From Nocardiopsis sinuspersici (GTDB lineage: Bacteria; Actinomycetota; Actinomycetes; Streptosporangiales; Streptosporangiaceae): a DNA stretch of 64,000 nucleotides. The DNA lies in contig ML703345.1 of NCBI GenBank assembly GCA_008638415.1, positions 296,231 through 360,230 of the forward strand. The letters run 5' to 3'. Made by a program: the position numbers and the translations under genes. The notes below the pieces were generated by a model. The model worked only from the letters and a program-made list of their open reading frames with translations, did no database searches and was not told the DNA's origin. Every line of letters begins with the position of its first letter. The stretch's first letter is position 1. Of the stretch, positions 23,578 through 31,300 are shown one piece after another.

Positions 23578-25341
23578 TCAGGCGGTCGGGGCGGGCTCGT
23601 CGCCGCGCGGGTCGGTGCCGGGGGTGTCGGCGGCGGGCTCGGCCGACAGGCCGGCCGCCTCGGCCGCGCCGACGGGCTCGGGAACGCCGGGGGTGAACCC
23701 CAGCGCGGTGCGCACCGCGGCGCGCACGGCGGCGGTGTCGCCGCCCGCGACGACCGCGGCCACGTGGGCGTCGGGGCGCACCAGCCACGCCTGGCCGGGG
23801 GCGGGGTCCAGTGCCCTGGTGAGCGCGCCGGTGGTGTCGATCCCGTCCAGGTACAGGGCGTGGACGGGGGCCCGGGTGGCCTCGCGCGCGGCGGTGCGCA
23901 CGCCCTCCAGGAACGCGCCGGGCTCGCGGCCCTGGGGCGCGGCGCCCACCAGCAGGGTCAGGCCCTCGCGCAGCAGGGGGCGGACGCGGGTGGGCGCGTC
24001 CTCGCCGGGCAGGGTGACGGGGGCGTCGGGCAGGATCACGCCGGGGCAGGGGGCGGGGGCCTGTCCGCGCGGGGGCCGCCCGCCGAAGGGGCGTTCGGGG
24101 CAGGGGGTGGTCAGGGCCGAGTCGGTGTACCAGAACGGCTCGGCCAGGCGCCCGGAGTCGACCCGGGCGCGGGCCGCCTCCTCGGTGAGGGCCTGTTCGA
24201 GCACTGTGACGCGGGTGCGGTGCGCCTCCTCGTCGTGGGGGACCAGGAAGCGCATGGTGGCGCTGGTGACGTCGGCGTTCTCCAGGGCCGCGGCGTGGCG
24301 CTCCGCGTGGTAGCTCTCCAGCAGTTCCTCGCCCGCCCATCCGGCCAGGACGTAGGCGAGCTTCCAGGCGGCGTTCTCGGCGTCCTGGACGCCGGAGTTG
24401 AGGCCGCGGGCGCCGAAGGGGGCGACCAGGTGGGCGTTGTCGCCGAGCAGCAGGACGCGGCCTTCGCGCATGCGCTCGGCCACGCGGGTGTGGAAGCGGT
24501 AGACCGAGTGCCAGACGATCTCGTAGGGCCGCTCGCCGATGATCTGGCGGATACGGGCCTCCAGGCGGCCGCTGGACTCCTCGGCCGCCAGGTCGAAGTC
24601 GGCGGGGACCTGCCAGTCGATGCGGTACACCGAGTCGGGGCAGGGGTGGATGAGCACCTGGCGGCCGGGGTTCCACTCGGGGTCGAAGTAGAAGCGGCGC
24701 TCGCGCTCCCAGCCGGCGAGGTCGGCCCGGATGTCGCAGATGAGGAAGCGGTCGTCGAAGGTGGTGCCGTCGAAGGCCAGGCCCAGTGCCTCGCGGACCA
24801 CGCCGCCGTGGGCGCCCAGGCACGACAGGGCGTGGGAGCCGCGCAGGCTCACCGGCCCCTGGGGGGTGTGGCACTCCACGGTGACGCCGTGCCCGTCCTG
24901 GGCGATGCCGGTGACCCGGTGGTTCCACAGGACCGGCACGCCCGCCTGGGCCATGCGCTCGTCCAGGACCTCCTCGGTGCGGGACTGGGAGATGTTGACG
25001 AACGGGGGCAGGGACGAGGCCGCCGGGTCGGCCAGGTGGACGCTGAACAGCTCGTGTCCGCGGTAGAAGGTTCGGGCGGTGTCCCAGGTCAGGCCCTCCC
25101 TCGCGATGGTCCCGGCGCCCAGCCAGTCCCAGACGTCGAGTACGTCGCGCTGTTGGCAGATGGCCTTGGATCCGACGGCGTCGCGTTCGGGGCGCCCGTC
25201 CACGACCAGTACGGGGACTCCGCGCCGGGCCAGCAGCAGGGCCGCGGTCTGGCCGACCGGCCCCGCGCCGAGCACCAGGACGGGCTCGGCGGCGGGGTCC
25301 GCCGCTGGATCGGCGGGGATGCGTGGAGCAGGGGGTCGCAT
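23578..25341 (-). CDS. FAD-dependent aromatic hydroxylase (MhpA/PheA type)
   Basis: The 587-residue class A flavoprotein monooxygenase should hydroxylate an aromatic ring using NAD(P)H and O2. VLVLGAGPVGQTAALLLARRG holds the N-terminal G-x-G-x-x-G for FAD (about residues 24-29). A Cys-Leu-Gly-Ala-His-Gly segment near residue 175 corresponds to the DG motif region, although Asp is replaced. LLLGDNAHLVAPFGARGLN near residues 300-318 is the second FAD motif (GD). The C-terminal thioredoxin-like domain of the PheA/MhpA group follows. Closest in outline to 3-(3-hydroxyphenyl)propionate hydroxylases. Position next to hmgA suggests it feeds the homogentisate ring-cleavage step. Confidence 0.85.
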   Translation of the reverse strand: MRPPAPRIPADPAADPAAEPVLVLGAGPVGQTAALLLARRGVPVLVVDGRPERDAVGSKAICQQRDVLDVWDWLGAGTIAREGLTWDTARTFYRGHELFSVHLADPAASSLPPFVNISQSRTEEVLDERMAQAGVPVLWNHRVTGIAQDGHGVTVECHTPQGPVSLRGSHALSCLGAHGGVVREALGLAFDGTTFDDRFLICDIRADLAGWERERRFYFDPEWNPGRQVLIHPCPDSVYRIDWQVPADFDLAAEESSGRLEARIRQIIGERPYEIVWHSVYRFHTRVAERMREGRVLLLGDNAHLVAPFGARGLNSGVQDAENAAWKLAYVLAGWAGEELLESYHAERHAAALENADVTSATMRFLVPHDEEAHRTRVTVLEQALTEEAARARVDSGRLAEPFWYTDSALTTPCPERPFGGRPPRGQAPAPCPGVILPDAPVTLPGEDAPTRVRPLLREGLTLLVGAAPQGREPGAFLEGVRTAAREATRAPVHALYLDGIDTTGALTRALDPAPGQAWLVRPDAHVAAVVAGGDTAAVRAAVRTALGFTPGVPEPVGAAEAAGLSAEPAADTPGTDPRGDEPAPTA

Positions 25342-25413
25342 GTGGTGGCTCCGTTCGGCGTGGGCGCCCCGTATGGGCGCGGACGGGAGAAGGAGGGGGT
25401 GGGCGTGCCGGGG

Positions 25414-26376
25414 TCAGCCCTGGAGCTGGTCCCAGACCTGCCGGTCGCGCTCGGCGGTCCAGATGACGGGGCGCTCGATGCCGGAGAACTCGTCCCACAG
25501 GCGGGAGACGTCGAAGGGCAGGCAGTGCTCGAAGATGGGCCAGTGGCCGTAGTCGCCGGCCAGGGCGGCGTGGGTGGCCTCGAAGGCCTCCTTGAGGGTA
25601 CCGCCGCGACCGTGGACCGCACCGACCTCGGCGATCATGACGTTGAGGAAGTTGCGGGTCTGCTCGATGGCGGCGTCGACCTCGGCGCGGCCGCGGCTGA
25701 CGGCGCCGCGTCCGCCGACGAGCATCTCGGCGCCCAGGGCCTTGACGCCGTCCAGGGTGGCCCCGGACCAGTCGTGGTGGAAGGCGTCGCCGGTGTAGAG
25801 GGCGGCCTGGGCCTCGACGAGGTCGCCGGCGAAGAGGATCTTGTGCTTGGGCAGCCAGGCGACGACGTCGCCCTCGGTGTGGCCCCGGCCGAAGTACTGC
25901 AGGACCAGCTCGCCTCGGTCGCCGCCCAGGTCGATGGTGGTGCGGTCGGCGAAGGTCTGGGTGGGCCAGGTCAGGCCGGGCACGGAGTCGGCGTCCTTGG
26001 CCAGGCGGGGCATGCGGCCGAACTCGCTGGCCCAGTCCTCCTCACCGCGCTCGCGGATGAGCTCGTGGGTCTTCTCGTGGGTGAGGATGATCTCGGCGTC
26101 GAAGGCGCTGGCACCCAGGACGCGGACCGCGTGGTAGTGCGAGAGCACCAGGTAGCGGACGGGCTTGTCGGTGTGCTGGCGCAGCAGGGCGAGCCAGTCC
26201 CGCGCGGCGGCGGGGGTGGCCAGGGCCTCGAAGGCCACGAGGAAGTCCTCGCCCTCGATGGCGCCCACGTTGGGGTCGCCCTCGGCGGTGAGTGCGTAGA
26301 CCCCGTCGGCCAGGACCTCCAGGGTCTGCGGCTTGGCCTCGGTGTCGGCGGATGAGGCGAACGGCTTGGCTGCCAT
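25414..26376 (-). CDS. MBL-fold protein with altered metal site, first gene of the homogentisate operon
   Basis: The 320-residue protein has the metallo-beta-lactamase outline. His80 and His82 stand in LVLSHYHAVRVLGA, where the canonical motif H-x-H-x-D-H has become H-x-H-x-V-R (Val84, Arg85). His166 (GRGHTEGD) and Asp185 (LFAGDLVEA) are kept, but the final His ligand is Arg223 (VGGRGAV). So the Zn1 ligands largely remain and the Zn2 side is lost. The ATG at 26376 follows GAAGGG by ten bases. It is the promoter-proximal gene of the operon and faces the MarR gene. A mono-zinc hydrolase or non-enzymatic role is possible; the substrate is unknown. Confidence 0.8.
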   Translation of the reverse strand: MAAKPFASSADTEAKPQTLEVLADGVYALTAEGDPNVGAIEGEDFLVAFEALATPAAARDWLALLRQHTDKPVRYLVLSHYHAVRVLGASAFDAEIILTHEKTHELIRERGEEDWASEFGRMPRLAKDADSVPGLTWPTQTFADRTTIDLGGDRGELVLQYFGRGHTEGDVVAWLPKHKILFAGDLVEAQAALYTGDAFHHDWSGATLDGVKALGAEMLVGGRGAVSRGRAEVDAAIEQTRNFLNVMIAEVGAVHGRGGTLKEAFEATHAALAGDYGHWPIFEHCLPFDVSRLWDEFSGIERPVIWTAERDRQVWDQLQG

Positions 26377-26425
26377 GGTCGAAGGACCCTTCACTCGCTC
26401 GGGGACGGACGCGGCCGCCCAATTG

Positions 26426-26439
26426 ATCAAATGTTTGAT
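26426..26439 (-). promoter_or_regulatory. palindromic MarR operator candidate
   Basis: ATCAAA (26426-26431) and TTTGAT (26434-26439) are perfect complements around TG. The site falls at the expected transcription start of the operon if CATAAT at 26441-26446 is the -10. Confidence 0.55.
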
Positions 26440-26497
26440 GATTATGACCATAACGTGCCCCACGCCACAGGGCCAAGAGGCACGGGCCCGGTCCCCA

Positions 26498-26513
26498 CGT
26501 GATGCAGGTCACA
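26498..26513. promoter_or_regulatory. Crp-like site in the homogentisate control region
   Basis: CGTGATGCAGGTCACA fits both TGTGA-N6-TCACA (one mismatch) and the actinobacterial GTG-N6-GNCAC form. It lies about 50-60 bp upstream of the predicted operon -10. Confidence 0.4.
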
Positions 26514-26742
26514 CGGCAAGGCTACTCTTCACCCCGCCACCGGCCACCGCCCGGCACTCCACCGGCCCGTCGCCCCGCCGCCTCCGCGCCGAGCCCCCTG
26601 ACCCCGGCTCCGGGACCCTCACCCCGCCGTCCGCGGAGTCGCGCGAAGCGCGTATTCACAAAGCACTCAGGCCGTGCCATATCCACTCCACACGGGCGCC
26701 GGGGAGGAAAAACGCGGTAAACAGCGCGCGTACCCCAGGTAC

Positions 26743-26748
26743 TAGGGT
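26743..26748 (+). promoter_or_regulatory. -10 hexamer TAGGGT of leaderless MarR gene
   Basis: TAGGGT ends seven bases before the GTG at 26756. Confidence 0.45.
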
Positions 26749-26755
26749 GGTCGCC

Positions 26756-27295
26756 GTGACCCATAACACCGCCCCCCCAAGCGATCTCACCTTCTGGTCA
26801 TTCGTGGACTACGCGGTGCAGAAGGCCGAGCAGGAACTGCCCTCCGTCAACGCCGACGCCATGCGCATGGTCCTGACCCTCAACCGGGCCACGAGCATGG
26901 TCATCTACGACCTGGAGTCGTCCGTGCACCGCCCGCGCGGACTCACCTGGCCCGGGTTCAGGGTGATCTTCGCGCTGTGGCTGGCCGGCCCCATGGAGGC
27001 CAAGACCACCGCCGAGATCTCCGGCATGAGCCGGGCCGCGCTGTCCGCACTGCTCAACACCCTCGAACGCGACGGGCTCATCGTGCGCGAGCGCGCCGTC
27101 CACGACCGGCGCGCCCTCCAGCTCAGCCTCACCGAGGCCGGCTACGGGGCGATCCTCGGCGGCTTCCGCGCCCACAACCGGCGCGAGAGCGCCTGGGCCC
27201 AGGCGCTCGAACCCGAGGAGCGCCAGGAACTCGTGCGCCTGCTCAACAAACTCATGGCGGGCTCCACCAACGCCAAGGCCAAGTTCCGCAGCTGA
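26756..27295 (+). CDS. MarR-family regulator of the homogentisate operon
   Basis: The 179-residue protein has a winged helix-turn-helix at about residues 80-140: TAEISGMSRAALSALLNTLE is the recognition region and HDRRALQLSLTEAG the wing. It lacks the OhrR-type N-terminal cysteine, so it probably senses a small aromatic ligand. It is divergent from the homogentisate operon and an ATCAAA-TG-TTTGAT palindrome lies near the operon start. The GTG at 26756 is preceded by TAGGGT at leaderless spacing; earlier in-frame codons have no support. Aromatic catabolic MarR proteins are usually repressors relieved by substrate. Confidence 0.85.
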   Translation: MTHNTAPPSDLTFWSFVDYAVQKAEQELPSVNADAMRMVLTLNRATSMVIYDLESSVHRPRGLTWPGFRVIFALWLAGPMEAKTTAEISGMSRAALSALLNTLERDGLIVRERAVHDRRALQLSLTEAGYGAILGGFRAHNRRESAWAQALEPEERQELVRLLNKLMAGSTNAKAKFRS

Positions 27296-27467
27296 GGGCC
27301 CCGGGCCCGCGCCGGACCCGGCCCGCCCGCCGCCGCACCGGCGCCACCCGCAACGTCCGGCACACCCGGCACATCCGGCGCGCTTGGCGCACTCCCCCGG
27401 GAAACCCAGTCCGCCGCGGCCCGAAGTGGACCTTGAGCGCTCCCCTCACGGCTGTGAGCATCAGAGC

Positions 27468-28526
27468 ATGGACGACTCCAGCCGCGCCCGCCTACGCTCC
27501 GCCAGGCAGCAGTTCTCCGCGGAGAACACCTACCTCAACACCGCCACACACGGCCTGACGCCCCACCGAACACTGCGAGCCTTGGAACGGCACACCCGCG
27601 AGGTGGCCGCCGGCCGGTTCTCCCCCGCCGACACCGACCCCGCCATCGAGCGGGTCCGCGCCGCCTACGCCCGCGTCAGCGGTGTGTCCGCCGACCGCGT
27701 GGCCATCGGCAGCCACGTCGCCCAGCTCGTCGGCACGGTGGCCGCCGGCCTGGCCCCGGGCTCGGAGGTGCTGCTCGCACGCGAGGAGTTCACCTCCGTG
27801 GTCTTTCCGTTCCTGAACCGCCAGAAGGACGGGGTGCGGGTACGCGAGGTCCCCCTGGAACACCTGCCCGAGGAGGTCGGCCCCGGCACCTCCCTGGTGG
27901 CCGTCTCCGCCGTGCAGTCCGCCGACGGCGTCCTCGCCCCGCTGCACGACCTCACCCGGGCCTGCGCCGACCACGGCGCGAGGCTGCTGGTGGACACCAC
28001 CCAGTCCACCGGGTGGCTGCCCCTGGACGCCGACCGGATCGACTACACGGTGTGCTCCACCTTCAAGTGGCTGCTGGGCACACGCGGGGCCGCCCTGCTC
28101 ACCGGCACCGCCGAGGCCCTGGCCGCGCTCGACCCCCTGGCCGCGAACTGGTACGCGGGCGGTGACCGGTGGGAGTCGCTGTACGGGGGACCGCTGCGCC
28201 TCGCCGAGCGGGCCCGGCGCCTGGACCTGCCACCGGTGTGGTCGGCCTGGATCGCCCTGGAGGAGTCCCTGGCCCTGCTGGAGGAGGTGGGGATCGCGAC
28301 GGTCGGCGAGCACGACGCCGCCCTGGGCGACCGCTTCCGCGAGGCCATGGACATGGAGCCGGCCGGGTCGGCGATCGTGTCCCTGCCCGTGTCCGAGGAC
28401 GCCATGGAGCGCGTGGCCCGGGAGGGGATCACCACCGCCGTGCGCGACGGGCGGCTACGGGCGGCCTTCCACCTGTACAACGACGAGTCCGACGTGGACC
28501 GCCTGGTCAAGGCGCTCAGGGGCTGA
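27468..28526 (+). CDS. class V aminotransferase-fold PLP enzyme
   Basis: This 352-residue fold-type I PLP protein resembles cysteine desulfurase/isopenicillin-N-epimerase-like members. The internal aldimine Lys is in CSTFKWLLGTRGAAL (near residue 200), with the PLP-binding Asp-Thr-Thr-Gln in LLVDTTQSTGWLPL and His-Val in IGSHVAQLVGTV. The N terminus YLNTATHGLTPHRTL matches the substrate-side loop of the group. The ATG at 27468 is chosen from the alignment start, since an upstream ATG only adds low-complexity residues. No sulfur-mobilisation genes are adjacent, and the reaction cannot be specified. Confidence 0.85.
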   Translation: MDDSSRARLRSARQQFSAENTYLNTATHGLTPHRTLRALERHTREVAAGRFSPADTDPAIERVRAAYARVSGVSADRVAIGSHVAQLVGTVAAGLAPGSEVLLAREEFTSVVFPFLNRQKDGVRVREVPLEHLPEEVGPGTSLVAVSAVQSADGVLAPLHDLTRACADHGARLLVDTTQSTGWLPLDADRIDYTVCSTFKWLLGTRGAALLTGTAEALAALDPLAANWYAGGDRWESLYGGPLRLAERARRLDLPPVWSAWIALEESLALLEEVGIATVGEHDAALGDRFREAMDMEPAGSAIVSLPVSEDAMERVAREGITTAVRDGRLRAAFHLYNDESDVDRLVKALRG

Positions 28527-28536
28527 GAACCGCAGG

Positions 28537-28572
28537 CCCGGTCCGCGCGCGGCGGTGCGCGCGGACCGGGCG
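28537..28572. terminator. perfect 15-bp bidirectional terminator
   Basis: Arms 28537-28551 and 28558-28572 are exact complements with loop GGCGGT. It lies between the convergent stops of the aminotransferase and first Eis-like gene. Confidence 0.75.
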
Positions 28573-28577
28573 CCGTG

Positions 28578-29840
28578 TCAGAAGACCTGGCCGCAGAACG
28601 GCGCCCGGGAGCAGTGCAGCGCGGTGTCCAGGCGCTCCACCGTGCCGGTGGTGTGCTCGGTGAGCAGGCCCGCGCGCAGGTAGCCGTCCAACGCCGTCTG
28701 GCCCAGGTGGGCGGCGCCCAGGTGGGACACGTCCAGGCTGACGTCGGGGGCGGCGTCGGTGGCCTCCACCCGGGCGCCGCCGGTGCCGGCCCTCAGGCGC
28801 CAGCGCCCGGCGTTCCACGGCGCGAACCGGTCGGCGACCTCCAGGACCGCCTCGACGGGTGCGGCGTAGGAGCGCTCGGACAGGGCTGCGGGCACGTCCA
28901 CCAGGCGCACCCACAGGGAGGTGTAGAGCGTGGGCACAGCCCGTCCCCGGTCCGCGAGCAGGTGGTGCAGCGGGTCGTCCACGGCCAGGGAGGCGAAGAG
29001 GACCTCACCGACCAGGTCGCGGTTGAACAGGTGCTCGTACAGGGCGGTCCACGCGGCCGGCGCCGTGGCGGTGACCTCCTGGACGTGCACCTCGCCGTGG
29101 GAGCCGTCGCGCTCCCACCTGTTGCGGGTGCGGTAGAGGGCGTATCCCAGCGGCCCGCCGGGAGCGCTGACCACCACCGCCCGCAGCGGTCCCCCGCCGT
29201 CGCGCTGCTCGGGCAGGTCCCGCAGCGTGCGGTCCCACCAGTGCTCGGCGCGCTGGAACCGGCCCGCCTGGACGGCGGCGACCTCGCGGTGCACCCGCTC
29301 CAGGTCCGGGCGTACCTGTTCGGGGTCGGCCAGGCGGATCCGCAGGGAGGGGTCGCGGGGCGCGTCGGCGCGCAGGCGGGCGTGGGGCCGGCGCAGGCCG
29401 GTCTCCATCTCCGCGACCGCCGGTCCGTAGCCGAAGCGGCCGTAGATGGCGCCCTCGGAGGCCCACAGGGCCGCGTAGTGCTCCCCGCGCGCGTGGATGT
29501 CGGCGAGCTGTCGGCGCATCATCGCGCTGAGCACGCCCCGGCGGCGGTAGGTGGGCCACACGCCCACACCCGTCACACCGGCCACCGGGCGCGGCCCGCC
29601 GGGCATGGCCATCTCGAAGGCGAAGTCGTTGACCGAGCCCACGACCTCGTCGCCGTCCACGGCGACCAGGACGCGGTCATAGCCCTCGGCGTCCAGGAGG
29701 GGCCGCAGGTGGTGCTCGCGCTCTCGCGGGGGTTCCGGGGACAGCAGAGCCTCGCCGACGACGCGCATCACCTCGATGTACTCGTCGCGGTCGGTTCCCC
29801 GCACGGTCCACTCGGTACGGGAACTGGGATGAGTTGTCAT
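28578..29840 (-). CDS. Eis-like GNAT N-acetyltransferase, copy A
   Basis: The 420-residue protein has the three-part Eis architecture: an N-terminal GNAT domain, a central second GNAT-like domain and a C-terminal sterol-carrier-like domain. The acetyl-CoA loop is GVGVWPTYRRRGVLSAMMRR (about residues 90-109). The C terminus ends in Phe, whose carboxylate acts as general base in Mycobacterium Eis. Eis enzymes acetylate amines such as aminoglycosides and lysines at several positions. Copy B lies 70 bp upstream on the same strand and shares long identical DNA stretches. The ATG at 29840 begins MTTHPSSRTEWTVRG, matching copy B's first domain start. Confidence 0.85.
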   Translation of the reverse strand: MTTHPSSRTEWTVRGTDRDEYIEVMRVVGEALLSPEPPREREHHLRPLLDAEGYDRVLVAVDGDEVVGSVNDFAFEMAMPGGPRPVAGVTGVGVWPTYRRRGVLSAMMRRQLADIHARGEHYAALWASEGAIYGRFGYGPAVAEMETGLRRPHARLRADAPRDPSLRIRLADPEQVRPDLERVHREVAAVQAGRFQRAEHWWDRTLRDLPEQRDGGGPLRAVVVSAPGGPLGYALYRTRNRWERDGSHGEVHVQEVTATAPAAWTALYEHLFNRDLVGEVLFASLAVDDPLHHLLADRGRAVPTLYTSLWVRLVDVPAALSERSYAAPVEAVLEVADRFAPWNAGRWRLRAGTGGARVEATDAAPDVSLDVSHLGAAHLGQTALDGYLRAGLLTEHTTGTVERLDTALHCSRAPFCGQVF

Positions 29841-30935
29841 GTGCCAAAGCCTGTCGACTGCGCCGTGGCCCGCGCCACGGCTGGTGTGTGCGGTGTTCGG
29901 TGTCGCCTCGTCAGAAGTCGGTGCCGCAGAAGGGTGCGCGCGGCGCGTACAGGGCGGTGTCCAGCCGCGCGGCCACGCCCGGGGTGTACTCGGTGGCCAC
30001 CCCCGCGTCCACGAAGGCGGTCAGGGCGACGCGGCCCAGGTAGGCCGCGCCCAGGTGGGACACGTCCAGGCCGAGGTCGGGGGCGGCGTCGGTGGCCTCC
30101 ACCCGGGCGCCGCCGGTGCCGGCCTTCAGACGCCAGCGCCCGGCGTTCCACGGCGCGAACCGGTCGGTGACCTCCAGTACGACCTCCACCCCAAGGTTGT
30201 AGGGGCGGTCCGACAGGGCGCCGGGCACGTCCACCAGGCGCATCCACAAGGCGTCGAAGCCGTGCTGGTCCACGCGCCGGGGGTCGGCCGCCAGGGCGGT
30301 GAGGGGGTCGTCCTCGGGCAGGCTCTGGAAGACCGTCTCGGCGATCAGGTCGCGCTCCAGCAGGTGCTCGTACAGGGCGACCCGTGCCGCCGGAGTGGCG
30401 GCGACCAGCTCGCGCACCATGACCTGCCCCTGGGGAAGGCCCACCTCCCATCGGCTGAGGAGGCGGTGCAGCGCGTATCCCTGGGGGCCGTCGGGGCCGT
30501 GTACCAGGGCCACGCGCGTGCGCCCGGCCTCGGGGCCGGGCTTGTCCGTGAGCATGCGGCTCCACCAGTTGGCGCCGCGGGGGAACTGCCCCACCCGTGT
30601 GGGGACGGCCTGCCGGTGGAGGCGCTCCATCTCCTCGCGCGCCTGGGCGGGCTCGGCCAGTTCGACGGTCAGGGAGGGGTCCCGGGGCGCGTCGGGGCGC
30701 AGGCGGGCGTGGACGCGCTGGACGCTCGCCCGCATCTCCCGGAAGGGCACCCCGTAGCCGAACCGGCCGTAGATGCCGCCCTCGGAGGCCCACAGGGCGG
30801 CCAGGTTCTCGCCCCTGGCGCGGATGTCGGCGAGCTGTCGGCGCATGAGGGCGCTGAGCACGCCCCGGCGGCGGTAGGTGGGCCACACGCCCACACCCGT
30901 CACACCGGCCACCGGGCGCGGCCCGCCGGGCATGG
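29524..30935 (-). repeat. 85-bp identical segments in the two Eis-like genes
   Basis: Positions 29524-29608 and 30851-30935 are identical over 85 bp, and a further 25 bp just beside them also match. Flanking sequence is much less similar. The repeat covers the acetyl-CoA loop codons. Confidence 0.75.
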
Positions 30936-31176
30936 TCATCTCGAAGCTGTGGGCCATGGCGGTGCCCACGATCCGGTCTCCGTCCAGGGCGAGCAGGGTG
31001 CGGTCGTGTTCGATCACGGGATGTTCGCGCTCACCCCGCAGCTCCTCCTGGAGCGGGATGTTGAGGGCCTCGGTGAAGACCCTGAGGGCCTCGGGATGCT
31101 CGGACTCCGTGCCCCCGCGCACGGTCCACGCGGAGTCGCCGTCTCGGGAGGAACCGTCCTGTCGCGCACCTGTCAT
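29911..31176 (-). CDS. Eis-like GNAT N-acetyltransferase, copy B
   Basis: This 421-residue paralogue of copy A has the same domain order and GVGVWPTYRRRGVLSALMRR acetyl-CoA loop. It also ends in Phe (CGTDF). Substrate-cavity regions differ clearly between the copies (for example MRASVQRVHARLRPD against METGLRRPHARLRAD), while the cofactor loop is almost identical at DNA level, so the two enzymes may have different amine targets. The ATG at 31176 has no Shine-Dalgarno. Copy A follows 70 bp downstream and is probably cotranscribed. Confidence 0.85.
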   Translation of the reverse strand: MTGARQDGSSRDGDSAWTVRGGTESEHPEALRVFTEALNIPLQEELRGEREHPVIEHDRTLLALDGDRIVGTAMAHSFEMTMPGGPRPVAGVTGVGVWPTYRRRGVLSALMRRQLADIRARGENLAALWASEGGIYGRFGYGVPFREMRASVQRVHARLRPDAPRDPSLTVELAEPAQAREEMERLHRQAVPTRVGQFPRGANWWSRMLTDKPGPEAGRTRVALVHGPDGPQGYALHRLLSRWEVGLPQGQVMVRELVAATPAARVALYEHLLERDLIAETVFQSLPEDDPLTALAADPRRVDQHGFDALWMRLVDVPGALSDRPYNLGVEVVLEVTDRFAPWNAGRWRLKAGTGGARVEATDAAPDLGLDVSHLGAAYLGRVALTAFVDAGVATEYTPGVAARLDTALYAPRAPFCGTDF

Positions 31177-31300
31177 GGGGCGACTCTCTCAACCGCACCC
31201 GTCCCGAGGCCAGTGGTTTTTCGCGTGGCGCCCGCCACGGCGCCCCTCTTGCGGGCCGCCCCGGCGAGTAACACGCGCCGCCACGGGGCACCTCTTCCCT

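Larger units (their letters stand above)
26377..26755. other. divergent regulatory region between the homogentisate operon and MarR gene
   Basis: No gene is visible in this 379-bp gap. It contains an ATCAAATGTTTGAT palindrome next to the operon start, a minus-strand CATAAT -10 candidate (26441-26446), a Crp-like GTG-N6-GTCAC site and a leaderless promoter for the regulator. Confidence 0.6.

Noticed and set aside
21491..25498. A minus-strand frame spanning the unknown gene, hmgA and the monooxygenase
   Set aside because: Only its last 282 codons match a conserved protein with a ribosome site; the rest is out of frame with two well-defined enzymes.
22144..26355. A very long plus-strand open frame of about 1400 codons
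   Set aside because: It is antisense to the homogentisate operon, is Gly/Val/Gln-rich without domains, and arises from the third-position GC of the real genes.
29524..30935. Insertion sequence or transposon repeats
   Set aside because: The identical segments are coding parts of two paralogous genes and have no inverted ends or transposase.
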